Of a DNA stretch of 64,000 bases, positions 35,673 to 47,035 are shown piece after piece. The notes under the pieces are model-generated. The model searched no databases. It was given only the letters and a program-made list of their open reading frames with translations, and was not told where the DNA came from. Source of the stretch: Paramyrothecium sp. XJ0827 (Eukaryota > Ascomycota > Sordariomycetes > Hypocreales > Stachybotryaceae). The stretch is from positions 727,281-791,280 of the forward strand of contig JAJFPB010000014.1 in the NCBI GenBank assembly GCA_020881915.1, written 5' to 3'. Position 1 is the first letter of the stretch, and every line of letters begins with the position of its first letter. The translations under genes were made by a program, and so were the position numbers.

Positions 35673-36800
35673 AAATAGTAGGCCTAGTAAGGGTTTAATA
35701 GATTATTATTAGTATCTAGTTTAATAAGAAAAAAACTATAGTACTTAATCTAGCTCTTCTAGCCCTTTAAGCCCTTTTTAAATAAGGACTCTTCTAAAAT
35801 ATATTATTTATTTCTCTATACTACTTATAGTAGATCTATAATAGTAGAATAATCTAGTAATACTATTTATTAAGAAATTTATTAAAATAACCTAAATTTA
35901 AGAATTTTAAATAGGGACTTTGATATAATAAAAATAATTTAATAGGGAGATCTAATACCTAGAACCTCAGATACAGTAATAACAAAGTCAACAATAAAGA
36001 TATATAACATACTACAGGCACTTACAAGGCTTAAGCCATCTATTCTAATAGGAACTTAATAGAGCCATTAAGATATCACTACACCACCAAGGTCTTTATT
36101 AGACACACCCAAACGAACCTTGTAGCTACAGCTATAGCAATACCAGCAGCAAAGCCAAAGTCAATATAAGTTCTGCAGCAGTATATATTACCTGGCCTTA
36201 ATAAAGTTAAATCAAACTACTTAAAGAACAGCAGCATAAAAATCTACTTATGCCCTGCTGCCTCGTCGCAGCCAAAATCTCTGTTCATTACCAATACTAA
36301 CACCAGAAGAGACCTACTACTTACAATCCCAATATTCATCAAGACTTCTATATTAAATCCAGAGCAATACCCAACAGATAAGATCACTTAAGCAGAGAAA
36401 GCCCTAGCAGCAAAGCCGAACACTAACCAACACAACATACAGAAGACCTCAAGATAGCCAAAGCAGATATAAAGGCAAGCGCGAGCCGCAGTATAGTTTA
36501 AGAGCTACAAAAGAAGACCAATTCCAAAGAAATAAAGGAGAATCTAAGTAAATTCAGAGATAAGCTATATCTCTCGAAGAATAAGGCCCATAATCCAAAG
36601 ATCAAGAGAAGTATAGAGAAAATAAAGCATCTGGCTAAGGAGATATAATCCGGAGTCCCTAAAGACCTTTTATAATGGATAGTGGGAGTGGCAAGACTTG
36701 CTACTAAGCTCTTGCTATTATAGCAGATAGTTAAGCAAATCCAACTTATTTAAATCAATAATGTTTTTTGTAGTGTAATAATATGTGTTATATACAAGTC
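35673..36800. other. RIP-affected degenerate sequence
   Basis: 35673-35930 is AT-rich and might be the far side of the piggyBac relic, but I could not align it convincingly. 35930-36780 keeps CA dinucleotides but has few TG, so mutation looks strand-biased. The frame 36470-36650 has lysine-rich text (KFRDKLYLSKNKAHNPKIKR) without a known motif. 36708-36751 matches 376-420. Confidence 0.45.
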
Positions 36801-38451
36801 CGTGTAAGCCGCCGTGGCAGTCAAGCTAATCACGTGACCTATCACGTGACCTCAGCAACAGTAGCAATAACAGGTCTTTTATCCTCAGTACCCAGGAGGA
36901 GTAATACTATTTATATTATTATTTTAAATTAACTTACTAAGTTCCTTAGTAATTAGTAAAGAGTAAAGGCAGATAGTAAAGAAGGAAGTATAATACTACT
37001 AGGTATATATTAATCTGCGCTAGTATATATTAAAAGTAGGTAAATAATTCCCTAAAATATAGTTAGATCTTGTAAATAATAAGAGGTGACTTTTTTATTC
37101 TATATTTCTTTATTATAAAGAAAAGTAATCTATTAATAGGCTTTTTTTCCCCAAGATGGCTCTGGTTAGTTAGACTAATTGGTACATAAATAGCGGGGCA
37201 GGTTCTAAGTAGCCTCCCATCACACTCATCCGCCTAGACCAGCTCGGCCACCTCGCTATATTGCATATCAAATATATCAAATAGCATCTCAAATCCGGGA
37301 TTTAATATTTGTTTGGTTTAAAATAATATTTTGCTCCATTTAATTGATTTGTTTGGCAGTTTGTTTGTTTGGATTTGATTTATAGGCAGCGCTGTCTTTT
37401 CCCACTAACTTTAGTCTAGATTCCACCAACTATGGAGCCTCCAAAGCTCCACGACATCGAGGGACCTTGAGACTCACTCGGTTCAGACTGGGACCTCATT
37501 ACGCACGCTCTCTATCTGGTATATTAAATGCTGGCCAAGTTTCTATGAACAAATATTCACACTTACCCACTCACTGCCTACTTCCTGGTAGCAATTAGCA
37601 ATACACATGACTAACTGTTACAAGGCACCTCAAACCTGGGAGAGGGTACGTAAAGCATATTAAGATTGATTGATCTCCATACTGTGATGACGATTCTCTC
37701 CCTGCTCATGGTGCCCTACATGAATGGTCTTCGCTGTTGCTCAAAGCAATGGACTCATACGGACTGTTAGACGGCCAGATTTCATCGCACTAAACATCAC
37801 TTAGCGAGTCTTAGTGCCGACACGAAGTCTCAAGTCCTGGCTCGACAAGATCTTGTCTAACCTCTAGAAAGTGAACGACAACATTTGAGAACTAAACAAG
37901 AACATAGCGGACGTGTGAGTCGGCATCAAAATGGACGTAGCGCAGACATATACCAATGACATCAATGCCACTACCTACCATTCATGCCTAGGGGTTCTAA
38001 TACATTTTCGAAATATAAGCTGGGACACGCTTCTGCATAAGTTTGGCATCGGAGGTACCGAAAGTGCCAAGAGAGGGGTGCATCCATCAATGGCCAATAG
38101 ACCCAAGCGTTGTCTGACATCATGTCCAGCTCTCGCGAAGGACTCCAAGCTACTTATAGCAGGTGTTCCCTCCAAAGACCCGGTACCGCCCAGACCACTC
38201 GCAATAGTACCATGACAGGTTGCATGCACTAAAAGCTCCTTACCATGAACATGACCTTCGAAATGGAAGGCAACTCGAACCAGAACGGCACGCAAGTTGG
38301 TTCCGTGGGCAACAACTCCAGTGTCACATCTGATCATAACGGAAAACTCACAGTATAATGTAACGGTTTACTACAACAGTCCAACGAAGACGATTGGTGA
38401 CGCTGGTGGCAAAAAACGTAAAAACACGGAATGCACACTAGCTAACACCAA
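36801..38451. other. Normal-composition region without a supported gene
   Basis: Two CACGTGACC-like sites occur close together at 36830-36850. 37290-37390 has short repeats of TTTGTTTGG. Frames at 37931-38215 and 37975-38337 overlap on opposite strands and show no motif. No intron-exon structure that I could support. Confidence 0.4.
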
Positions 38452-38781
38452 GAAGACCTCAGGATATGGCTTGAACGAAAAAGCCACTCCGTCGAAGGCC
38501 ACACAGCCGAGTGCACTCTTACATTCAATAACCATGTTATCTGGGGGCCGCAGTCCTGCCACGACAACACAGTTCGGCTGAAAGACGCCCTATTTACCGT
38601 GGATCCGCGCTTCCAACTTGCGATTCGTAATAAGCGCAAGACGATCGAGGGACATACCTACTCCATTAGCGTCATGGCTGACGGTCATCTTTACCTAGAC
38701 CGACTCTCTACCCATGAGAACATGATCGGGCTATGCCAAGCCATCAATGACTGCTTACTTTCTGAAAATAATGCGACCTAA
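38452..38781 (+). pseudogene. Unknown gene remnant, C-terminal part
   Basis: One + frame is open for about 110 codons from 38452 to the stop at 38779-38781. It reads through HTAECTLTFNNHVIWGPQSC, RLKDALFTVDPRFQLAIRN, GHTYSISVMADGHLYLDRLS and GLCQAINDCL. It has no ATG at a sensible start and a stop just upstream (TAA near 38446), so the N-terminus is lost or lies in a shifted frame. The Cys positions and hydrophobic pattern suggest a compact secreted or cytosolic domain. I do not recognise the family. Confidence 0.4.
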
Positions 38782-40382
38782 CCATTTTCTTATTATCACA
38801 AGATCAGTTTTTGCTGGCAGTGCAGGTAGCATTCCGGGCCGCATGCAAACCCATGGCCTCCCATAGGAAACACGGCAGGGATGTAAGTTCATTCATCATA
38901 TTCAAGCCAATGATAAGCTATATTCATAATGATTGCTCAATGTAATGGGGCTTGGCTAGGTGGAGATATGTCATCGACAAGTTACAACCAACTTGTGTCC
39001 AAGGTATTTGCGTCTTGTTATCCGTCAGCTATCATTGCAGATACTCTTTGTTACATGTAGTTAATGAAATCAAAGTGCCGACACTCTCATGGTGGCTGGC
39101 TGAGATAGTTCGGAGGTGACGGGATGAGACCTTGAAAATCGGCAAGATCTGCAGAGATATGCTCCCTGCTCAGCCAGCCACAATAAGTGATACGCGAGTG
39201 ATGGGCTTTTTCAGCGTCCCATTCAACGCCTTCTCCTTCCTTGTCTGGCCTTATACATGCATCAGCAGGTTTCAATGTTGAGCCCATAACTGTGAATTGC
39301 GTCAGCTGCTCATGCGCAGATACCTATGGGAGTGCCAGTAGGTGTGCGAGAGGGCGGGGTTTGTCATTGGTCACGTAGGCCTGGCTCGAGGAAACCGTTA
39401 TACACCATGCAATGTGCAGGCACACAAGACTGTGTTTTCCAGCTAATCAAAAGGAAATGTTTCAGCTGTCAAATGTACTGTGGCTTGATCATTTTTGGCC
39501 CATTCCGTGATTGGGCACCATGGAATCAACGTCGTATTAGAATGAAAGGATGCTTACCACGAAGCATTAGTGTATCTTTTTGAGACTTACCAGAAATTCT
39601 GTTCAGCTTCGCAATTGTACTCTCAGCATCTACAGTCCTTGGTAGGTCTTGATGAATCCTCCTCCCATTCTACCTTTCACGTCAAGTATTTGGAACTTGC
39701 TACCGGTCACTTTAGGTGGGTGGATAAGCATCATTGAAAGAAGAATTCTAAAGTCCCAAGTCGTGCCGATTGTAGAAACTGTTACATGACAAGGCAGTCT
39801 TGTAGTCTAGCCCCTGCTAAGAGTCCTATCTTCGACGGCAGGATCGAATGCATTGAGACCAAACGGGGGGCACACAACGGATAGTTGATTAGCGGCAGAA
39901 CCAGCAACCGATGTTCATGCGCGCTTCGCAAGCATGTTACCCGAATCCATTGAGTCCTTTAGTAGAGAAATACCACATTGGCCTGCACTCTGTACTCTCA
40001 TGGCTCGCTGATGTTGTATTGCCTGAAATAACGGGAAGTCATGTTTTGGTTTGTGGATTGTGGGCGGCAATGAACTGTCTTGCCAGGGCCTTTAGCGCCG
40101 ATCATCCCGCCACATGCCTCCGGACGTTGTGACACACCCAGCCCAATATCTACAGCCAGTCCGATAGGGATAATTCGTCCTACCATCCATTGGTATCAAG
40201 GATTATGCTCGAGAAGCCAAATCCAGCACTCCTCCTGCCATGTGATAAGTCCTTGCTCTCCTAATCGGTCTATGAAAAGGCATCATCGCCACCTCTGCAA
40301 TATCTCCAACCACCCAACCTCCTACAGCACACAGACATCTACAAAACACTTCTTAGCATACCAAACGCACCAACTTCGCACA
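38782..40382. other. Gene-free stretch
   Basis: No supported coding region. 39093-39105 (GTGGCTGGCTGAG) and 39170-39182 form a small inverted repeat. The last 130 bp (40250-40382) is C/A- and C/T-rich and looks like the promoter and 5' leader of the small gene that follows. Confidence 0.4.
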
Positions 40383-40624
40383 ATGGCGGACCGAGGTTTC
40401 TCCATGTCAGGCAACAAGAACACAAGTGGCACTCAGGCCGGTAGGGTGGGCGATGGATCCAATGTTGATATATGGCTATGATCAACAGACATCCACGCCT
40501 TCCTCCGGCGGCGCCGGAAAGGGGAACGACAACACTCCTTTTAACATGGCAGACAAACGAGAACAGAGATGGCACCCAGGTCGGTGAATCTGGCCATGGA
40601 ACCAATGTCGGGTACAGAAAGTAA
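40383..40624 (+). pseudogene. Small two-repeat Gly/Asn/Thr-rich gene, frameshifted
   Basis: The ATG at 40383 opens MADRGFSMSGNKNTSGTQAG, then RVGDGSNVDI. After a frame change near 40470, YGYDQQTSTPSSGGAGKG and NTPFNMADKRE follow. After a second frame change near 40560, NRDGTQVGESGHGTNVGYRK ends at TAA (40622-40624). The two halves repeat one pattern: MADxx, then N(x)SGTQxGxxGxGxNV. A GT-AG intron could begin at the stop (GTAAGG 40621 to CAG 40678) without changing the product. No known function. The short Gly-Asn-Thr repeat with a central GTQxG resembles in style, but not in proven sequence, the amyloid signalling motifs of fungal NLR effectors. Confidence 0.5.
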
Positions 40625-40679
40625 GGATCCAACATTAGCCTTCCTTCCTAAATCATGTATTCTAACTCTCCCCTCCAGG

Positions 40680-42323
40680 TAAATCTTTGCACAGTCCCTA
40701 AGACTCACCAGCGGTTTCGAAACGCTACATTCGTTTCCCACCAGACTAATGAGTTGTGGGGTTTTGCGTTCCTGAACGACACCAAGGGGTTCCACCAGGT
40801 TACTAAAGGATGATAGAGGAAGATACAATAGGCCAAATATACTCCTCTTCAGCTCACCCAGACTAAAGATCTTGGGTCCACAGCTAAAATCAATATACCA
40901 AAATGGCTCTTGTGTTAGCCTTCACAGAACAGAATCATAGTGTTGCCTGAGGTTGGATGTATTGTCGCCCGGCCGATAGAAGGCAACCTTCATATAGGCC
41001 TCGTAAGATTCAGAAAAAAATCTACCAAAACCAATGTCGATATCTCGTAGACTCGACTGCAGAAAGGTTTCGTGTTTTCCTGAGCTGTGCGAGGCATGGT
41101 CTGCCTTCCAAGTGTGCATAAAAAGGTCGAGTAAAAATCAACAGGAGAATGAGAATCTTATGAGTGCATATATTTGAGAACACAATTGTAAAATTAATAC
41201 AAGTGAAGCAGTGGGTTAAGGTTGATCTCCAAGGTGTAGACGCCACAGGCACCCATGCGCAGTGTTCCTATCGTTCCCGAACGTTTCGTGGTCAATATTG
41301 GGATTATGATAGGAGTCAGGTAATGCGATGTTATTGGTGAAAAATAGTGACCTCGAGAAAATACATTTGGGCGCGTCAGAACTGGTCCAAAAACAGAAGA
41401 AATGCCACCAGCCCACATCGCAGAACAGACGCACCGGCAAAGCCCAATTGTAGATGCTTATCCAAAAACGAAACACCTGACAGGAGGGATGTAGGTGAGA
41501 GTAGTCATGCTGGCTAGAGAGTTTCGTCACTGAAGATACAGCCGGTAAAACACCAATCAGCTCTCGACATCCTGCGACCACGTAGGAGACACATTCATGC
41601 ACAGGATTTGTCAACTAGAAGCTCATTGGCTATGTTGGGATGGAACGGACGACTTCCAAGATTGACCTGGAAGACAGTCGACCAGTAATATCAAGTTTGG
41701 GCTGCAGCTAAATCCCTGCAAGTGTAGGCGGAGATATGCAGCAGGCTGATTCGAGGAACCGAGAAATCCGCGGATAGCTCCAAGGGTACGAACTCAGGTA
41801 AACAAGCCTTTGGTCAGGTAAAGTGCCACGTCAGCATGAACTTCCGCCGCATGCTAGAGCCCAAGTTTCAAACACGTCGTTTTCTCAGTTCTAGCTGAAC
41901 GATTAGCGGTGCGGTCGGCCCCTCTGCTGCCAAAAGGAGAAATCATATCCCGACTTGCTTGTCACCTTCGAGAAAGATTTCTGCTTTCATCTCCAAATTC
42001 GACATCGCCTCTAAGTGCCTGTAACTCTACGGGTTTTCAGCTGCGGCGCGGCCGTGAGCGCTTTTCTAACTGGTTAGGCCATATCGCAAGGCATTCCCAA
42101 AGAGAGCAAGCCCACAAGCCCTCCGATAAAATAGTACAATCCGTCTAGAACCCAATGGCTAACCCGCACCAAGGTATTTTAGGTCTCCATAGGTCCTTGA
42201 AAGTTTGGACTATTTAATATAGCTAGGCCACTCACTCTTGCTACTGTACCGCACGACCACCTGAGCAACTTGACCTTAGGTTGACACATTACATACTTAA
42301 ATGTTCAAGCGCCCTCATTCAGA
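40680..42323. other. Gene-free stretch
   Basis: Short minus-strand frames at 40922-41614 have no motif and overlap. One of them contains SGTIGTLRMGACGVYTLEI near 41250-41300, which looks protein-like, but I could not place it in a family or find a start. 42230-42323 is the likely promoter of the small secreted protein. Confidence 0.35.
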
Positions 42324-42666
42324 ATGAAAGCTACAATCGTCTATTTTGCCGCCGTTGCTGGGTTTGGGTTAGCAAGCCCGTTCCTGGGCCACAATCCGGA
42401 GGCAAGCCTAGTCATGCAAACTCAATGTACTCCTCAGTGCAATCAACATTGGAAAGCTAAGCTTGATGCTTGCCGAAATACTTGTCAAAATCAGGTTGCT
42501 CTTGTACAACAAAATTGCGACACTGAATATGTAAGTACTTATACCTGATCAGAGCTAAGTTTTGAGTCTTGCCTTATTGCTGTATTATTGACGATAGGTA
42601 GAAAAACTAGCCAAAGAAACCAAAAACGTACGCATTGATACCATTATCAACTGGACGAATACTTGA
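42324..42666 (+). CDS. Small secreted cysteine protein (91 aa, one intron)
   Basis: Exon 1 is 42324-42530, intron 42531-42597 (GTAAGT...GATAG, 67 nt), exon 2 42598-42666 ending in TGA. The product begins with a clear secretion signal (MKATIVYFAAVAGFGLASP). The mature part has QCTPQC, then ten residues, then CRNTC, and a fifth Cys in QQNC; the CxxxC pair spacing suggests a helical hairpin held by disulfides. Exon 2 adds EYVEKLAKETKNVR and IINWTNT. The splice is preferred because the unspliced frame ends four codons past the donor (STYT) and the spliced frame keeps helix-like sequence. Size, signal and cysteines fit a candidate effector or extracellular protein. No family is recognised and the odd Cys count is unusual. 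Confidence 0.65.
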
Positions 42667-44251
42667 CTGTAGGGAATTGGCTGATAACATTAGTAACCAT
42701 AGTAACACTCTTTCTTGTGATGGCTTCATTGCGAGTTTGGGGCGGTCTAGTGTAGTAGATAACGAAGTTTCAGTCGCTGTATTAAGTTCTCGTCGGGGTT
42801 CAAGCTCGGCTGATAATTGGACCACAGTGTTACACGTTCCTCTAGCATCAGTAGCTTTATGCAGCTGACCCTATTTAGAATAGAAGCTGCGAAGTGGGGA
42901 CCTGAAGTGAACATCTAGTGGAGTTGGGAGCGGAACCATTCAGGTCGTGTAGGAGTGCAACCGCCAACTTTCAGCTCTCTTCTGAGTGGAGTAACTATTA
43001 AATAAGACAAGTATTTGTTGCCTCAGCAAGGACTATTTCGGTTAACAATCCCTAAATGTCATAACGACCGCGACATCTTTCATCTAGAGCCCCCGCCAAC
43101 TTCCCTCGGAGGGGTCATTAATATAACGAGCTGCTCTTAGACGCGAATCAAGGTGTTGGGCCAAGCGCAGGTTCTATCACGTTGTCAGACATGTCAACGT
43201 CGCTGATAGTATTGACACGAATATGCATGACTATCGAAAAAATCCTTCTTTTTATCGGGGGGGGTTTTTTTTTAAAAAAAAAATCAAAAAAATTGTATAA
43301 ATCTGTTACTCACTCGCAAGCAATTTGCTGATCGAGTTGAAATTAGTAAAGGTGTTTATCTAGGACTTTGAAGAGATGTCCAAAACCGCAGGTGAGCAGA
43401 CCCAGCCAGTTTGTACGTATCAATCGGTGCTGATATCTTAGCGTTCCCCATCCATCAGCGAACTCTAGTACAGTTCCCGGGAGAATCCATCCCACAAAAA
43501 TATAGTCACGAAGATCATCTATCGTTTGTCAGCCTTTGCGAATTTATTGACCACGAAAGGACCACTCAAACTAACTCTGAGGCCACTCCAGAAGATGTCC
43601 CGGACACTGCTCTGCATACCGCGCTGGGACCTAATCCTTACTAGAACGACTGGGCGCAGCCCGAGCGAGAGAACAAATCAGGCTCAGCCTCCGCAGATGG
43701 TGCTCTGGCCGACGTGAAATGAGTCGAGCATCCGGATTCTGCAGGCAAAAACGTGACTTAGCCTTTGAAATAGCATTATCTCATGGTCCCCCCCCATAGT
43801 GGGGAAGCATAAATGTACGCTAGTCCATGCAATACTGGCAATAATAAGCTGACTGGGCAGTGCCCTCATATACAAGTGTTTTGTTTGGGACAAGGAGTTC
43901 TAGCAAGGTGTCCGATTCTATCTTTGGATTGTTCATGATGAGGGATGGCCATGCGCCAATCAGAGAATCATATATTCATATAGAGATTAATCTCAAGGTT
44001 ACTTAAGTTGTATAAAAATAAGACACAGAAAGGTAGGTTATGATAGACCTGCCCGGCCCCGTGTACTTAGAATAGCATCGACTTTAGCTCGCAGGTCATA
44101 CATTTCTTTTGCTGCACACAATAGTGGAGCTAGCGGACTTGAAAGAGATGAACCGAATATAGGTTTGATCACACCCCTCCGAACGCTATTCCTGTGAGGC
44201 TTCCCTATCGTTGCTACGCCCCGAAATAGCTCAATAATCGAAACCAGTCGC
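42667..44251. other. Gene-free stretch with a dispersed repeat copy
   Basis: 42957-43065 is about 75% alike to 45143-45270 (see repeat entry). 43257-43290 is a G8-T9-A10-like homopolymer run. 43379-43730 has a protein-like + frame (ESIPQKYSHEDHLSFVSLCE) with an ATG at 43377 and a GTACGT...CATCAG intron candidate, but the phases do not fit, so I do not call a gene. Confidence 0.4.
42957..43065 (+). repeat. Dispersed repeat, copy 1
   Basis: Matches 45143-45270 in the same orientation: CGCCA.CTTTCAGCTCTC then AGTATTTGTT, AG.ACT.TTTCGG and TTTCATAAC-like ends. Roughly 75% identity by eye with small gaps. No coding or transposon motif inside. Confidence 0.6.
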
Positions 44252-44900
44252 TTATTTAGTAGCATCCTTTAAGTAGCTGCATAGAGGAGTAAAGGAAATA
44301 TATTAGCTACTGGTCTCTTCGAGTTTAAGGATAGAATGTAATGTCCCGAGACCTGTCAGTGGAGCTACTTGACACTTACGCAATAAGATCTTTTCGATCT
44401 TTAGCCTTCTTTAGGCCACTGAAGGCCATCTTGTTGCCGGGCATGTACTTCTTGGGGCTCTCGAGGTACGCAAACAGGTTGTCGGCATTCCATGTAATTC
44501 CAGCCTTCTTATTAGCATCACTGTAGATGAAGCCGATGACGGTGCCAGTCATGCGGCCAAACAGGTCATGCAGGTTAGGGCCTGTTTTAGATGCTTCACC
44601 CTTTCCAACAGTGTGGCACGATGCACAGCGCGTCTTGAAAATTTTTGCCCCCGCCTTAATGTCACCTAGGTATCGGGACGGTTCGTGTCAGTGGGACAGG
44701 TCAGGGTGAGCGAGGCTGGGAAAGGGACAGGCACTCAAAAATGAGTATCTGCTTGCGGCCAGTCCGTCACTGTGCAATGTGTCGCCAGGAGAAGCTACCC
44801 TTTGCCTTGGATGACGGCTGCGACAAGCTGCTCTCGTGGGGTGCAGGCTGATGCTGCATGCCAGTCCTGCTTGAGACCGCTTACCTGCTGAAGAGCTCAT
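44252..44900 (-). CDS. Cytochrome c paralogue (108 aa, two introns)
   Basis: Three exons: 44885-44900, 44380-44665, 44252-44276. Introns 44666-44884 (GTAAGC...CTAG, 219 nt) and 44277-44379 (GTAAGT...GCAG, 103 nt). The joined frame is open: [19 protein letters not shown], then the haem site [42 protein letters not shown] with the axial Met, [20 protein letters not shown]. All haem ligands and the conserved Gly/Pro/Trp are kept. Length matches fungal cytochrome c. It differs from the usual protein in the loop after CxxCH (VGKGEASKT) and in [16 protein letters not shown]. Cytochrome c carries electrons from complex III to IV in the mitochondrial intermembrane space. In this accessory setting it is more likely a second, diverged copy than the main gene. 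Confidence 0.82.
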
Positions 44901-45142
44901 TTTCAATGACGGGTTTTTGAGGATAGAGCCGGTGATTGATTAGATATTTAGGGTGAAGGTATGGCATGCAGCAGGAATTCTCAGATGAATGTTTCGTGTA
45001 AAGCGTCTAGAGAATGAGAAAGAGTCCCCAATGGAATCTTGCAGGATCCGTGCCATTCTTATTGTCCGCAACACGTCCGACACGTCACGTAATGACAATG
45101 GCAGCCCACCGCATGGAAGCTGACCTGTAGGGGCATATGATA
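44901..45142. promoter_or_regulatory. Upstream region of the cytochrome c gene
   Basis: Immediately upstream of the cytochrome c start on the minus strand, with a short A/C-rich leader (complement of 44901-44930). No TATA or CCAAT motif stands out. Overlapping short frames have no support. Confidence 0.3.
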
Positions 45143-45270
45143 GTCGCCAGCTTTCAGCTCTCCTCTGCAGCGGAGTGACTACCAAATAGGATAGTGCTGA
45201 TGCAGGTATTTGTTCTAGCAGGGACTGTTTCGGACAATGATTCCCGAATTTCATAACCGACTGCCATAGA
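45143..45270 (+). repeat. Dispersed repeat, copy 2
   Basis: Partner of 42957-43065, 2.2 kb away in direct orientation, on the other side of the cytochrome c gene. Together they flank 45143 minus 43065, about 2.1 kb, including that gene. Confidence 0.6.
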
Positions 45271-45357
45271 TAGTAAATTATAAACTTTCTCATTGGCTGC
45301 ATTGTCTAAAGTTTGCCCCAATTTCTCCAGTGGCTGGCTGAAACCCATGTGCTTGGT

Positions 45358-45623
45358 GTTATCTCCTTGGCAGTGCGGAGCCGTAACCCATGTCACTTAC
45401 AAGGATATCATCCAATAAGATATAACGAAATTCTAAATACAAAAAATTACCTATATCTATCTCCAAAAACTAAGTAGACTTAATATTGTGCTTCTACTTA
45501 GAGATACCTAGAGCTCTAGGACTTGTCAGCTAAGATCTAGGTAGTTGTAAGTACGTGGGGGCTGACTAACCTAATGTGGGGATCAGAACATGGGTTACGG
45601 CTCCGCACTGCCAAGGAGATAAC
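45358..45623. mobile_element. Inverted-repeat element 1 (266 bp)
   Basis: A perfect 36-bp inverted repeat (45358-45393 and 45588-45623; begins GTTATCTCCTTGGCAGTGCG) encloses a 194-bp core. The core starts with ACAAGGATATCATCCAATAAGA and ends with GTACGTGGGGGCTGAC...GTGGGG, both shared with element 2 at 47289-47527. No coding capacity. It could be a MITE, a foldback unit or a structured-RNA gene. No clear target duplication. Confidence 0.65.
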
Positions 45624-45837
45624 AAAGGATAGGGCACACCAAAGCTAGTAAAACTGTTAGGAGCTCGGATTCCAAGGTCTCCAGCTAATATAACTTAAGG
45701 ATATATTTAACTAGTATTGGCTATACCTTAACCTTTAGAAAAAAGGGCAATTGAAGGGGAAAAGTTAAACTCCTTATTTTTAGAGACAAGGGAGATGTTG
45801 GAGGGATTTACCACAGTAAACCCATGATCACGCAGAA

Positions 45838-46320
45838 AAAGCGGGTCTGCCACTTACCTACATGCTACCCTGACCTGGAAGTCATGCAGCTCCTGCTCTC
45901 CGGGCCGCCTCAGCCCGCTTCTGGCGACCCATCTCCCTGCTCTCATGCCTCGGCAAGGGCCTTGAGCGACTGGTTGCCCGGCGACTAGCCTGGGCGTCGA
46001 TACATTATGGCTTGTTGCACTCGCAGCAGTGCGGCGCCCTACCCAAACGGTTGGTCGGCGACCTGATCACCGCCCTCATACACGACATCGAGGAAGCATT
46101 CGCTAGGAAACAGGTCGTGACACTTGTCACGATGGATATCCAAGGCGCATTCGACACCGTCATGCGGAACCGCCTCGCTTTGAGACTCAGGGAACAAGGG
46201 TGCCAGAGCACCTTGCACGATGGGTCTACTCGTTCATGAACGACCGGTCAGCTCGAGTCAGATCTCGGGATGTTTCTCGGGACAAGGAGATCTGACAATG
46301 ACGATGTGGGTCTCACCAGC
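45838..46320 (+). pseudogene. LINE (Tad1-like) reverse transcriptase fragment
   Basis: The frame reads RPISLLSCLGKGLERLVARR, QQCGALPKRLVGDLITALIH, and VVTLVTMDIQGAFDTVMRNR, the A-block of non-LTR reverse transcriptases (D.+GAFD). A one-base shift near 46198 is followed in the next frame by ARWVYSFMNDRSARVRSRDV, then a stop. The FADD block and everything downstream are missing. Not RIP-saturated. The piece is too short to move. Confidence 0.82.
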
Positions 46321-46330
46321 TCCGCTTGAC

Positions 46331-47035
46331 CAGAAGCAGTTACCTCGCGTCATTGCGCCTTGGCTTCCTGTTTAAGGGCTGAGGACTGGTCGATCTCCCA
46401 AACGTCGCACACTGACACTCTCACACCGGGCGGTGGACCAGACGCGAAGCTTTGCGTCCACGAGCTAAGTCTTTTTCCTTTACGGCCTGCCGGCAGACCA
46501 AGCAACATAAGCAACCCTTGCTGCTGAATAAACTATTCCCCGAACATAACCCATTTTTCCGTATAGCCGCGGGACCCAAATCCTTGCTCATTGCTAGTAC
46601 CGACTTTTGGGATCACTTTTCATGTGCGCATTCTTACGTACAGTGGTAAATAAGAAGTATCCATGCTCAACCGCACTCTAACTTACTTATAAATCATGTG
46701 TATCTTAGGCATCTTGAGACTATGATGCTTTTGCCTCAGTTGTGGTCTAGTAAATCATATTTCCCCTCTAGTCACTCGAAGCTCCAAAGAGCTCCAGGGT
46801 AGTTAGTCTAAAATGAGGGGAGCTCCGCACCAGCCTGGAGCTTCGTCATGGTACTGCCCTACGGCCGCTTGGCTATCTACAATACACTGAACTTTAGCCT
46901 CTGAGGGCGACTCATTCCAAGGTCAGCCACGGCGAAACTGGCTTAGACGAACGACCTGAAAATGATGCGACCACCACGGCCTGCCTTGAGTCTGGCGGGC
47001 CGCTCCAGAGGAGGTCTAAGGTAAGCGACTCGATT
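46331..47035. other. Gene-free stretch
   Basis: No supported gene or repeat. 46780-46860 has AGCTCC-rich direct and inverted short matches (GAAGCTCCAAAGAGCTCCAGG and GGAGCTCCGCACCAGCCTGGAGCTTC style), too short to interpret. Confidence 0.35.

Noticed and set aside
36830..36850. Two CACGTGACC sites as a regulatory element
   Set aside because: E-box-like sites are frequent and no gene start lies near enough.
43377..43730. Possible gene with an ATG at 43377 and an intron at 43414-43458
   Set aside because: Splice phases do not join an open frame and no family is recognised.
44341..44709. Two plus-strand frames of about 60 codons
   Set aside because: Antisense to exon 2 of the cytochrome c gene.
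44940..45396. Minus frames of 80-120 codons
   Set aside because: Composed of the dispersed repeat and the hairpin arm; no protein motif.
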